A DNA stretch of 64,000 nucleotides from an uncultured Sphaerochaeta sp. GTDB lineage: Bacteria > Spirochaetota > Spirochaetia > Sphaerochaetales > Sphaerochaetaceae. The notes beneath the pieces are model-generated. The model saw only the letters and a list, made by a program, of their open reading frames with translations, was not told where the DNA came from and made no database searches. Each line of letters opens with the position of its first letter. Position 1 is the first letter of the stretch. The stretch is from positions 2,542,001 to 2,606,000 of the forward strand of contig NZ_OY781939.1 of NCBI RefSeq assembly GCF_963677315.1, given 5' to 3'. The translations under genes were made by a program, and so were the position numbers. This document shows positions 53,786-62,325 of this stretch, one piece after another.

Positions 53786-55807
53786 ATGTATACTTTGTTT
53801 CCCGAACCACAGAAAATAAAATATGGAAAAAACATTACCAGCTTGAGTTATGAGCACCTGAAAGTTTTTACCAATTGCTCACAGCTTGTAGGGCGAGTGA
53901 CAAAATCTCTCTCTATCAATCATGTGGAAATTGTCAGTACTCCTTCAAGTGAAGACGAAGCGTTTTTTATCCGGTTTGGCTCGGTCTCTGATACGACTGT
54001 GCCTGTACAGAAACAGGGTTTTAGTCTAGTGGTCGGGCAAGATTCCCTTTCAATTACTTCCAGCTCTGAACAGGGTCTTTTCTATGGATGTCTTGCTTGG
54101 GAACAACTGACCATTCAAGGGAAAAAAAGCGGACACGTTCAGGCTATGGAATTGATGGATTGGCCCGTTCTTGAGAACAGAGGGCTCATGCTGGATATCA
54201 GCCGGGGACGGGTATATTCCCTAGATTACCTGAAACAGTTGGTAGAAAAACTTGCTACGCTAAGGATCAACGTTCTACAGCTTTACATCGAACATACCTT
54301 TGCATTCTCATTTCTTGCTGATGTACATAAAGGAAGCAGCCCAATTACTGCAGAGGAGGTACGAGAGCTCGATCAATGGTGTAAGAAGCATTATATTGAG
54401 TTACAAGCCAATTTGCAGTCTTTTGGTCACTGTAATCGTCTCCTTACTACCAAAGGTTTTCGACATTTTCGGGAAAGCGACCTCTACTGGACGCTCTCTC
54501 CAGCAGTTGAGGAGACCTATACACTCTTGGATAGGATGTTCGCAGAATTTCTTCCAAACTTCACCTCTAATGTGTTGAACATTGACTCGGATGAGACTTA
54601 TGACCTTGGATCGGGTAAGAGTGCTGCATTAATCGATAAGGAAGGTAAGGGGGAAGTCTATCTAAATCATTTGTTACGAGTTAGGGAGCTGGCTGCTAAG
54701 CATGGAAAGACGTTGATGGTCTTTGGTGATGTAATTCTACGGCATCCTGAACTCTTAGAACAGATTCCGCAGGACATTGTTTTTCTTGATTGGATATATG
54801 ATCCTAGTGATACGTATACTACACCAAAAAAATTTGCAGTTTCTAAGAGGACCTTCTGGGTTTGCCCCGGAACTGGAGCCTGGAATACATTGTTTCCACG
54901 TCAGGATGGGGCAGTGAAGAATATTCAGAAACTTACCATAGAAGGGGTAAATCAGGGGGCAATGGGTATGTTGCTTTGTGACTGGGGTGATCATGGCTCT
55001 TATACTCCTCCAGTTTTTTCAATGGTTGCCTTTGCTGTTGCTGCCCAAGTTGGTTGGAATGGGAGAGAGATTGCTCTTGAAGATCAACTTCAGGCCATAT
55101 CGATGGTTCTCGGTGAACCCATGTTACAGAAGCTGCATCTACTACTACCTCAGATCCATCGATTACCTGCATTCTGGTCAAAAAACCGTAGCCAGTGCTC
55201 AATTGCGTTGTTTGATGAACCATTGATGGGGAGAATGCTCACCAATGCACTACCTCCAAAAAATCTGGAACCTTTCGAACCGCTTCCAGAAGGGGTAGCC
55301 GGAGTATTGGATCCGGAGAGCCATCACTTGATGAGACCCCTCTTTAGCATTTCTGAAGAAAGCCTGGAAAAACTAACTGATATTGAGAAAGAAGCTCGTG
55401 AGCTGGTTGGGCAGTTACATGATGACTTAATACGTTCTCAATATGAATGGCTCTGTGATTCCTTGCAACTCATTTGTGAAAAACTCAGGCTGGGAAGATC
55501 TATCCGTTCTGCCATGCTTTCAGCCTCTGCAGATTACGACCAATTTCTGGATTGGGAAATTGAACTGAGATTGCTGATTGGCAAATTCACACAGTTGGAG
55601 ATGGATTTTGTTTCGTGGTGGATGAAAGTTGCCAAGGTCTCAGAAATCATGATTCCTCTGACGTACTTCGCCCATATTATTGAGCGCCTGGATTACTTGA
55701 AGGGCTGGCTTGCAGCTCAGCGACAAGCAATAGAAACCAACCATGAAGTTGATTGGGCTATGACTAGTTACCAGACTGCAGGATATAAATCACTTCCAAC
55801 TTATTGA
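53786..55807 (+). CDS. Glycoside hydrolase family 20, beta-N-acetylhexosaminidase-like (second of tandem pair)
   Basis: A 673-residue paralogue of the preceding gene: N-terminal alpha/beta domain, barrel opening VLENRGLMLDISRGRVYSLD near residue 130, catalytic pair in LNIDSDETYDLGSGKSA near 270, and WGDHGSYTPPVFS near 415. No signal peptide. Two ATGs (53783 and 53786) overlap or abut the upstream stop; 53786 has the better spacing to GGAG. Sequence divergence from its neighbour over the barrel is large, so the two probably differ in linkage or sugar (GlcNAc versus GalNAc, for example). Last gene of the module. Confidence 0.87.
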   Translation: MYTLFPEPQKIKYGKNITSLSYEHLKVFTNCSQLVGRVTKSLSINHVEIVSTPSSEDEAFFIRFGSVSDTTVPVQKQGFSLVVGQDSLSITSSSEQGLFYGCLAWEQLTIQGKKSGHVQAMELMDWPVLENRGLMLDISRGRVYSLDYLKQLVEKLATLRINVLQLYIEHTFAFSFLADVHKGSSPITAEEVRELDQWCKKHYIELQANLQSFGHCNRLLTTKGFRHFRESDLYWTLSPAVEETYTLLDRMFAEFLPNFTSNVLNIDSDETYDLGSGKSAALIDKEGKGEVYLNHLLRVRELAAKHGKTLMVFGDVILRHPELLEQIPQDIVFLDWIYDPSDTYTTPKKFAVSKRTFWVCPGTGAWNTLFPRQDGAVKNIQKLTIEGVNQGAMGMLLCDWGDHGSYTPPVFSMVAFAVAAQVGWNGREIALEDQLQAISMVLGEPMLQKLHLLLPQIHRLPAFWSKNRSQCSIALFDEPLMGRMLTNALPPKNLEPFEPLPEGVAGVLDPESHHLMRPLFSISEESLEKLTDIEKEARELVGQLHDDLIRSQYEWLCDSLQLICEKLRLGRSIRSAMLSASADYDQFLDWEIELRLLIGKFTQLEMDFVSWWMKVAKVSEIMIPLTYFAHIIERLDYLKGWLAAQRQAIETNHEVDWAMTSYQTAGYKSLPTY

Positions 55808-56034
55808 TTCTTACAAAATGGTGCTTCCCACACGTTCTGCCGGTGCATACTCCATTAAATATTTGGATTTGCACCGAAAGGAGCCTATTTTTTCAGTTGA
55901 AAATTTGTTGTCTCAATTTTCCTATAGTGGATTGGGTGATTTTATACAATCAGCGTATTGGTATCCGGTTCTTGCATAAGTGAAGATTGTATATCACCTA
56001 AGCCCCATACCCATTATCACAGCAGTAAACAGTT
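55808..56034. other. Spacer between GH20 and DUF1801 genes
   Basis: No convincing gene or terminator. A 53-codon plus-strand frame (ATG 55818 to TAA 55979) has no ribosome site and no recognisable family. It lies just inside the right-hand repeat and may be debris of the insertion. Confidence 0.4.
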
Positions 56035-56406
56035 TTACTTCCTCCAGAATGTTGAACACTCCTTCTTGTCCTCGATATTGAAGAGGATGATCCTTTCAAG
56101 AATGGAGAAGGGAATTTCCTGCTCCCAAGTGATCCTGAACAGTTCTTTGGTGGCTGACAATTTTGCCTTTGAAAGATCATCTGAGAATTTATCGATCGTT
56201 TTGCTTTCAGGTGCAACACTGATGTGTGCTTTTGCCCTGCTGAAACCGATGATGAAGGTCTCATGGTCAGTGAATATTGGTTGGTTCCAGGCAATCCTCA
56301 TCCCGAGTGTTGGAAACGTCTCATGCACCCAAGTAAGCAATGCATCCATCTTCTTGCGGTGGTTCTCATCAGCAATTTCTTCAAGATAAGATTGAAATAT
56401 ATGCAT
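56035..56406 (-). CDS. DUF1801 (YdhG/iron-chaperone-like) protein
   Basis: A 123-residue small alpha/beta protein: MHIFQSYLEEIADENHRKKM at the start, FPTLGMRIAWNQPIFTDHE, IIGFSRAKAHISVAPESK, and the end FNIEDKKECSTFWRK. This matches the DUF1801 family, which includes the Bacillus iron chaperone Fra, related to CyaY in fold. ATG 56406 follows AAGGGG by 6 bases. Its 3' end is the right-hand copy of the 54-base repeat, so the gene appears to have been the insertion site of the ROK-Dpp-GH20 module, and its last 18 codons may come from the incoming DNA. Confidence 0.85.
   Translation of the reverse strand: MHIFQSYLEEIADENHRKKMDALLTWVHETFPTLGMRIAWNQPIFTDHETFIIGFSRAKAHISVAPESKTIDKFSDDLSKAKLSATKELFRITWEQEIPFSILERIILFNIEDKKECSTFWRK
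56041..56094 (+). repeat. Right 54-base direct repeat flanking the ROK-Dpp-GH20 module
   Basis: Partner of 44536-44589 in the same orientation, 50 of 54 identical. It lies within the 3' end of the intact DUF1801 gene. Confidence 0.85.
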
Positions 56407-56512
56407 GGTTATCCCCTTATGCCTAGTAAAATAGTAGGTAATAAGTATACCTTCGGGTTTAGGTATTCGTAAAGATAGCCGAAAGCAAGAAATGAAAGGT
56501 TGGTCGTTTTTA

Positions 56513-57412
56513 CTACGTGGAGAAATAGATCCTTTCAGCTGTATCGTGAAAGACCATCTTACGCTCTTCCTCTGTGAACAACTCCCACTGGTAGTCCAGT
56601 AGCTGCCTGTAACTGTATTGTACCAAGGTGGAAGGGACATCGGTGCCCCACATCAGGTGGTCTGGTCCAACCAAGTTTTTCGCGAGCGATATAAATTCCT
56701 GTGCGGTTGGAAACGGATAGGATTCAGGTCGTACCTTATGGTGAAGGGCGGCAAGGTCAAAGTAAATATTCTCTCGGTTCATTGTTTTTAGGCCTTCTTC
56801 CAGCTCCCTTCTATGATTGCGCCTAGGACTCATGAGGTGGCAGATGACAATGGGCATATGCGGAAATGCTTCAGCAATATTCCTGATAGCATGTGGTTGG
56901 TTGCTCCCATCTCCAGGACTTCCCAAGTCAAACACCAGGACGCCTTTCTTTGATGCTATCTGCTCATAAAACTGCATCATACTTGGGTTGTCGAGGGGAA
57001 AATCGGGGTGGCTTCCCATGATGCCACACCCTGTGGACATCTCGAATTTGAAGATTCGATACGTCTGGATTAGATTATCCAGAATTTTCTGTGCATTGCG
57101 GCAGAATGGATCGAAGGTTGCCGAAGCAGCGAAGCGAGTAGGGTATGTAGATACCACCTGAGAAAGATAGTCATTGGCAAAACCAAGGAAGCCTCCTTGT
57201 AATAGAACGGCCTTTTCAACATTGTTCTGATCCATCAAGGTGAGAAATCGCTCAGCACTGAAGGTGGTATCCCCATAGCTTTGGGGTATGAGATCGATCA
57301 CCTCCCCTGTGGCCCAACGAGCCTTTCCTCCGCCAATTGATCGGAGTTCTCCGTCGGCTCCAAAACCGCAGAGCTCGGTAAATATATGTGCATGGGAATC
57401 AATGATGGGCAT
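56513..57412 (-). CDS. Amidohydrolase-family metal-dependent hydrolase (Amidohydro_2 type)
   Basis: A 299-residue TIM-barrel enzyme. The metal motif IIDSHAHIF is at residues 3-11; later PIVICHLMSPRRNHR supplies a histidine, and LMWGTDVPSTL near residue 245 holds the catalytic Asp. These are Amidohydro_2 features, a family of hydrolases and decarboxylases that includes uronate-derived lactone hydrolases. ATG 57412 has GAGGAG upstream; a 15-codon extension lacks a site. It is divergent from the sugar ABC operon, sharing a 174-base promoter region, so it may be co-regulated. Confidence 0.85.
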   Translation of the reverse strand: MPIIDSHAHIFTELCGFGADGELRSIGGGKARWATGEVIDLIPQSYGDTTFSAERFLTLMDQNNVEKAVLLQGGFLGFANDYLSQVVSTYPTRFAASATFDPFCRNAQKILDNLIQTYRIFKFEMSTGCGIMGSHPDFPLDNPSMMQFYEQIASKKGVLVFDLGSPGDGSNQPHAIRNIAEAFPHMPIVICHLMSPRRNHRRELEEGLKTMNRENIYFDLAALHHKVRPESYPFPTAQEFISLAKNLVGPDHLMWGTDVPSTLVQYSYRQLLDYQWELFTEEERKMVFHDTAERIYFST

Positions 57413-57486
57413 GGTGATTTCTCCTCGTTTCCTGTACCCTACTCGGGTTTGACTCACCCGTCAACGTGGAAATACTTTTCCCTGGA

Positions 57487-57513
57487 TGTCAAAAGATGAT
57501 ACAACATTGTCAA
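57487..57513 (+). promoter_or_regulatory. Paired TGTCAA boxes upstream of the sugar ABC operon
   Basis: TGTCAA at 57487-57492 and 57508-57513, 21 bases start to start. The same pair with a similar spacer (GATAC core) stands upstream of the GH4 gene at 63091-63116. Direct repeats two helical turns apart fit binding by the AraC-type response regulator encoded at 62322-63059. Confidence 0.6.
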
Positions 57514-57586
57514 AACTCTCTTGCTGGCAACCGTGAGAAAAGCCCTGCAGACTAGAGCTACCTAAAACACAAACGGAGGCTTATGT

Positions 57587-58861
57587 ATGAAAAGAATGCT
57601 TGTTTTACTGCTCATTGCCGTATTGGCTGTGGGAACAGTATTTGCAGCCGGTTCAAAAGAAGCTGCAAAAGAAGACGGTCCTGTGACACTGCGTCTCTCC
57701 TGGTGGGGTGGTGACTCTCGTCATACTCCGACCCTTGCAGCAATGGATGCCTATATGGCAAAGAATCCCAACGTCAAGTTGGAAGGCGAGTACGGTGGCT
57801 GGGATGGCTACTACCAGAAGATAGTGACCCAGATTGCTGGTGGCACTGCCGCTGACATTATCCAGATTGACCAACCTTGGCTTGCTGAGCTCTCCTCGAA
57901 AGGCGATGTGTTCACCGTTATCGACAATTCCATGGTTGACCTTTCCCAGTTTGATGCAGCATTCCTTGAGAACTACTGCTCCTATGAGGGGAAATTGATG
58001 GGTCTTCCTACCGGAACCAACGTCAATACCTTTGTGGTAGACACCAAAATGCTCTCTGATTTTGGCATTGATCCCAACACCAAGTGGACCTGGGAGAATA
58101 TCGTCAGTGAAGGCAAGAAGATCAACGACCAGGATTCCACCCGCTATTTCAGTGGTGCAACACCTGACATTCTTCGCTACTGGTTTGAGATTTACATTGC
58201 ACAGCTTGCCGGAAGTGTTGTGGACAGCAACAAGCAGGTTGCTTTTACCCAGGAACAGGGAGCTGAGGCATTCCGCTACTTCCAGCGCTGGATTGATGAG
58301 GACATCATTGCTCCTTTCAGCCAGACCTCACTTTTCTATCAGAAGTTCCAGGAAAATCCAGATTGGATCAACGGCAAGATGGCAACTGCATGGACTTGGG
58401 TAAGTTCCATGGACAAGGACATTGGGGCTAGAGAGAACTTCGAAACCCGTCAGTTCCCTGTCATGGATGGTGCTGTAAACACAGGTATCCTGATGCGCCC
58501 CTCCCAGATCTTTGTGGTCAACAACAACTCAAAGAACAAGGATGAGGCAATCAAGCTTCTTGACTACTTGTTCACCGATGCTGAAGCCATCGAGAAGTTG
58601 GGTCTTGCACGTGGTATTCCCTCTGCAGCAATCGGACGGAGTGTTCTTGCTGAGAAGGGCATGATCTCAGAGATGGCAGAGAAGGCCACCAATGAAGGTA
58701 TTGCCCAGGCTGGTGACCCACAGAGTGTCTACCAAATGAATAGTGAAGTCATGCAGGTAATGCAGGACGTGATCGATGAGTTCGGTTTTGGAAGGCTTAC
58801 CCCTGAGGAAGCTTCTGCCAAGCTGATCAAGAATCTTGAAGCAACACTTGCTTCTCTGTAA
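57587..58861 (+). CDS. Carbohydrate ABC transporter substrate-binding protein (family 1)
   Basis: A 424-residue exported protein. The signal peptide (KRMLVLLLIAVLAVGTVFA) ends before AGSKEAAKEDG, the same style as the 27445-28746 protein and without lipobox. The mature protein has the SBP_bac_1 pattern: VTLRLSWWGGDSRHTPTLAAMD, ADIIQIDQPWLAELS near residue 95, YEGKLMGLPTGTNVNTFVVD near 135. Start has GGAGG upstream. A hairpin after the gene likely raises its level over the permeases. With GH4 and the amidohydrolase nearby the ligand may be an alpha-linked or uronic oligosaccharide. Confidence 0.94.
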   Translation: MKRMLVLLLIAVLAVGTVFAAGSKEAAKEDGPVTLRLSWWGGDSRHTPTLAAMDAYMAKNPNVKLEGEYGGWDGYYQKIVTQIAGGTAADIIQIDQPWLAELSSKGDVFTVIDNSMVDLSQFDAAFLENYCSYEGKLMGLPTGTNVNTFVVDTKMLSDFGIDPNTKWTWENIVSEGKKINDQDSTRYFSGATPDILRYWFEIYIAQLAGSVVDSNKQVAFTQEQGAEAFRYFQRWIDEDIIAPFSQTSLFYQKFQENPDWINGKMATAWTWVSSMDKDIGARENFETRQFPVMDGAVNTGILMRPSQIFVVNNNSKNKDEAIKLLDYLFTDAEAIEKLGLARGIPSAAIGRSVLAEKGMISEMAEKATNEGIAQAGDPQSVYQMNSEVMQVMQDVIDEFGFGRLTPEEASAKLIKNLEATLASL

Positions 58862-58872
58862 ATCGTACAATA

Positions 58873-58900
58873 CTACCATCCGCCAAATGGCGGGTGGTAG
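58873..58900 (+). terminator. Intercistronic hairpin between binding protein and permease genes
   Basis: CTACCATCCGCC and GGCGGGTGGTAG form a 12-base-pair stem (one G-T pair) with an AAAT loop, followed by GTTTTAAA. Probably a partial terminator or mRNA-stabilising element. Confidence 0.8.
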
Positions 58901-58918
58901 GTTTTAAAGGGTAATGAG

Positions 58919-59809
58919 ATGCAAAGACGCTCATATAAGAACTACACATATATCGGATATCTCTACATCCTGCCATGGATCATTGGGTTCCTGCTTCTCC
59001 AGCTCATTCCATTGATCAACTCCTTCTGGTACTCATTTACACAGTTCCAGTTGCTTGGAGACCCAGAGTTTCTTGGACTTGCCAACTACAAGAAAATCTT
59101 TACTGCAGACGCGACATTCCTGCAATCCTTGAAGGTGACGTTTTACTATGTCCTGATTGCAGTTCCCCTCAAGATAGGGTTTGCCCTCTTGATCGCAATC
59201 ATCCTGAATCAGAAAATCAAGGGTATCAACTTGTTTCGTACCCTGTATTATATTCCCTCCATCCTGGGAGGAAGTGTGGCCATCAGTGTACTGTGGAAGT
59301 ACCTGTTCATGAACCAGGGGGTCGTGAACAACCTCATTGGTGTACTGGGAATTCCTGCCATCGATTGGCTTGGGAGTCCTGATCTTGCCCTGGGAACCAT
59401 CAGCTTGGTCACAGTCTGGCAGTTCGGCTCTTCCATGCTGCTCTTCCTGGCTGGACTGAAGCAGATTCCTTTCAGCCTCTATGAGGCTGCAAAAATTGAC
59501 GGGGCAGGAAGGCCACGCATTTTCTTCCAGATCACCTTGCCCTCTCTTTCACCCATCATATTGTTCAACCTTATCATGCAGATGATCAATGCATTCCAGG
59601 ACTTTACCGGTGCATTTGTCATCACACAGGGTGGACCACTGAAGTCTACCTACCTCTATGGACTGATGCTCTACGATCAGGGCTTCAAGTTCTTCAAGAT
59701 GGGCTATGCATCCGCACTCTCCTGGATATTGTTCGCCATTATCCTATTCTTTACCAGTTTGACGTTCCGCAGTTCTGAAAGCTGGGTACACTACGGAGAT
59801 TCAATATGA
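58919..59809 (+). CDS. Carbohydrate ABC transporter permease (MalF/UgpA type)
   Basis: A 296-residue permease with six helices. YIGYLYILPWIIGFLLLQLIP is its first helix and SLYEAAKIDGAGRPRIFFQITLPSLSP near residue 190 its coupling loop. It overlaps the next permease by 4 bases (ATGA). No ATPase gene in the operon; a shared CUT1 ATPase is expected elsewhere. Confidence 0.95.
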   Translation: MQRRSYKNYTYIGYLYILPWIIGFLLLQLIPLINSFWYSFTQFQLLGDPEFLGLANYKKIFTADATFLQSLKVTFYYVLIAVPLKIGFALLIAIILNQKIKGINLFRTLYYIPSILGGSVAISVLWKYLFMNQGVVNNLIGVLGIPAIDWLGSPDLALGTISLVTVWQFGSSMLLFLAGLKQIPFSLYEAAKIDGAGRPRIFFQITLPSLSPIILFNLIMQMINAFQDFTGAFVITQGGPLKSTYLYGLMLYDQGFKFFKMGYASALSWILFAIILFFTSLTFRSSESWVHYGDSI

Positions 59810-60651
59810 TCAAGAAAACAACGCCTACCGCAAAAATTATCTCCTATATCTTCTTGATCGTCCTTGCCTATATCATGATCTACCCGTTGCTCTGGATGAT
59901 CGGGGCAGCGTTCAAGACCAATGAGGAGATGTTTGGAACCATTGGATTGCTTCCCAAGAACCCTGTCTTCGGTGCCTTTGCAGCCGGCTGGACGGGAACG
60001 GGCCAGTATGGGTTCTCAACCTTCCTGTCCAATACCTTCCTGATGGTAATCCCAACGGTCATATTCACCGTTATCAGTGCAACATTGGTTGGTTATGGGT
60101 TTGCCAGGTTCAACTTTCCACTTAAGAAGCTCTTGTTCTTCATCATGATTGCAACCTTGATGCTTCCTGCAACGGTTATTATCATTCCCCGGTATATCTT
60201 CTTCAAGAAGCTTGGCTGGCTCGATACCTACCTGCCGTTCATCGTTCCAGCGATGCTTGGAAGCTTTCCCTTCTTCAATTTCATGATGGTGCAGTTCTTC
60301 AGGGGCTTGCCTATAGAGATTGATGAGTCAGGGAAGCTGGATGGGTGCAACAGTTTTGTCATTCTCAAGGATCTGTTGTTGCCGCTGTGCAAGTCAGCCA
60401 TTTTCTCAGTCATCGTTTTCCAGTTTGTCTGGACGTGGAATGACTTCTTCAATGTCTTGATCTATATCAGTAGTGTGGCCAAGTATCCTGTGGCGTTGGG
60501 CCTGAGGATGACCATGGACATTTCAACTGAGTTTGATTGGAACCAGATCATGGCGATGAGCCTGATCTCCATACTCCCTCCGGTGATTCTCTTCTTCGCT
60601 GCACAGAAATACTTCGTTGAGGGAATTGCTACCACTGGAATGAAGACCTGA
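59806..60651 (+). CDS. Carbohydrate ABC transporter permease (MalG type)
   Basis: A 281-residue, six-helix permease with coupling loop EIDESGKLDGCNSFVILKDLLLPLC near residue 175 (a divergent EAA loop) and the CUT1 ending FFAAQKYFVEGIATTGMKT. Its stop codon directly abuts the stop of the convergent histidine kinase gene, leaving no room for a separate terminator. Confidence 0.95.
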   Translation: MIKKTTPTAKIISYIFLIVLAYIMIYPLLWMIGAAFKTNEEMFGTIGLLPKNPVFGAFAAGWTGTGQYGFSTFLSNTFLMVIPTVIFTVISATLVGYGFARFNFPLKKLLFFIMIATLMLPATVIIIPRYIFFKKLGWLDTYLPFIVPAMLGSFPFFNFMMVQFFRGLPIEIDESGKLDGCNSFVILKDLLLPLCKSAIFSVIVFQFVWTWNDFFNVLIYISSVAKYPVALGLRMTMDISTEFDWNQIMAMSLISILPPVILFFAAQKYFVEGIATTGMKT

Positions 60652-62325
60652 TCATCCCTCTCTTCTGAGTGGGAGATACAGGGTAACCGTAACCCCGGCA
60701 TCCTCCTTACTTGCAATGACAATCGGGGACTTCCCTTGGGTGAAGAGCATCAGACGCTTATTGATGTTCAACAGCCCAAGGGAACTTTTTTTCTTCAGTA
60801 CATCTGCCTTGCTCTGGTTGATCGCATCAACCTCCTCCTGGCTCATGCTCTTCCCGTCATTGGAAACTATAATCTGCATCCTGTCTTCCACCTGTGTTGC
60901 ACTGATGGTGATGTGAAGGGGCTCTCCCTCCCGGAACCCATGGTTGAAAGCATTCTCCAGGATTGGCTGCAGAAGCATCGCCGGAACGCGTACATCGAGG
61001 AGTGAAGGGTCGATATCCTTCTCACAGGTGAAAGCCTGCTTGAAACGGATATGTTGCAGCTGAATATAGTATTCAGTCTGTTCGAGTTCCTTGGAGAGGG
61101 GAACGCCGGAGAAGTCATCAACCTGCAGCGAGTATTTGAGCAGCTTTGAAAGAAGCTGGATCATGGTGGAAACATCGTTCTCCCCTGAGGCAAGTTTGAC
61201 CGCCTTCCAGTTGATGGTATCCAAGGTGTTGAAAAGAAAGTGGGGATTGATCTGCATCTGCAGGGCACGGTACTCCATTGCCTCTGTCTGCCACCTGAGG
61301 TAGTCCTGTTCGAGGAAGGTTCTGATAACATGGTGGTTCAGGTAATCAAAGATGTTTCGATACTTCTCTGGATGTTCTTCGGTGAAGTCGGTATCTCCGA
61401 CCTGACTGAGCTGTTGCATGATATTGGCAAGGAACTTTCTCTCTTGCCGATTGGTTCGGTGGGTAAGATAAAGTCCCAGCAGAAGTGCTATGACCGTGAG
61501 GGTGATGGTGTAGTAGAGCAGGGTGGTGGAGAGCTGGTAAAGCATTGGCTCATAGATGCCAAGCGTGTATTCCCAACCATACTTTCCAGAGAAGGCTTGA
61601 AAGTAATACATGTCCTCTTCTGCATACTCCCTATGATTGCTTGGATTGGAAAAGAGCAGCTGCCCATCGCGGTTATGAACCGTGAGTATTTCTCCCTCCT
61701 GGAACTGGTAGGCCCCCGAAAGCGACCTTTCCTTGATATCCAGGACGATGACTCCTATACGTTCATTGACCGGGTTTGTGATCGGTCTCAGGATGCGAAT
61801 GATAGGTTGTTCTATCGGGGTTCCTTCCTTGAGGGTAACCCTTTGTGAGTAACTCTGGTTCTCAGAGGGAAGCTCCTTGTACGTTTGGAACCAGGAGGAG
61901 TCCTCCATATACGGGAGCGCGGTGAACGCGAGATCACTGGAGAGTACCAGCTCACGAGCATTGTCCAAGTATACGTAGATGTCATGGATATAGGGCCTTG
62001 CATTGGCAGGAGCTGCAAGGAAGGATCGGATGAGACGGAATTCACGATAGTTGTCCAAGTTGACCTCCTCTCCTCCGCTGAGAACGCGCTGAAGGCGGTT
62101 CATCATCTCGGGATTGGTGCTGAACATCAAGGAGAGGCTGTCCATCTCATCAAGAATCACATCATAGTAAGCCTGAACCTCAGCAAGCTTCTGGTTCGCC
62201 TGCCTGATGGAGTTGCTCCTGATGAAGTTCTGGGTCAGCAAGGTTGCTCCTCCTCCCAAGAGAAGCGCTACAATGACCAAGGGGAGACTGTGGCGGAAGA
62301 AGATACGGATGATACGTTTGTTCAT
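60652..62325 (-). CDS. YesM-type sensor histidine kinase
   Basis: A 557-residue membrane kinase: helix at about 9-31, extracytoplasmic Cache-like sensor to about 265, second helix near 268-290, then the His_kinase domain. The phospho-accepting His is in MQINPHFLFNTLDTINW near residue 362, followed by the N-box LQPILENAFNHGF near 455 and glycine box SLGLLNINKRL near 525. It forms a two-component system with the gene it overlaps by 4 bases upstream, and likely senses the sugar taken up by the convergent ABC operon. Confidence 0.94.
   Translation of the reverse strand: MNKRIIRIFFRHSLPLVIVALLLGGGATLLTQNFIRSNSIRQANQKLAEVQAYYDVILDEMDSLSLMFSTNPEMMNRLQRVLSGGEEVNLDNYREFRLIRSFLAAPANARPYIHDIYVYLDNARELVLSSDLAFTALPYMEDSSWFQTYKELPSENQSYSQRVTLKEGTPIEQPIIRILRPITNPVNERIGVIVLDIKERSLSGAYQFQEGEILTVHNRDGQLLFSNPSNHREYAEEDMYYFQAFSGKYGWEYTLGIYEPMLYQLSTTLLYYTITLTVIALLLGLYLTHRTNRQERKFLANIMQQLSQVGDTDFTEEHPEKYRNIFDYLNHHVIRTFLEQDYLRWQTEAMEYRALQMQINPHFLFNTLDTINWKAVKLASGENDVSTMIQLLSKLLKYSLQVDDFSGVPLSKELEQTEYYIQLQHIRFKQAFTCEKDIDPSLLDVRVPAMLLQPILENAFNHGFREGEPLHITISATQVEDRMQIIVSNDGKSMSQEEVDAINQSKADVLKKKSSLGLLNINKRLMLFTQGKSPIVIASKEDAGVTVTLYLPLRREG

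Noticed and set aside
55818..55979. A 53-codon plus-strand frame after the second GH20 gene
   Set aside because: No ribosome site, no family pattern; noted only in the spacer entry.
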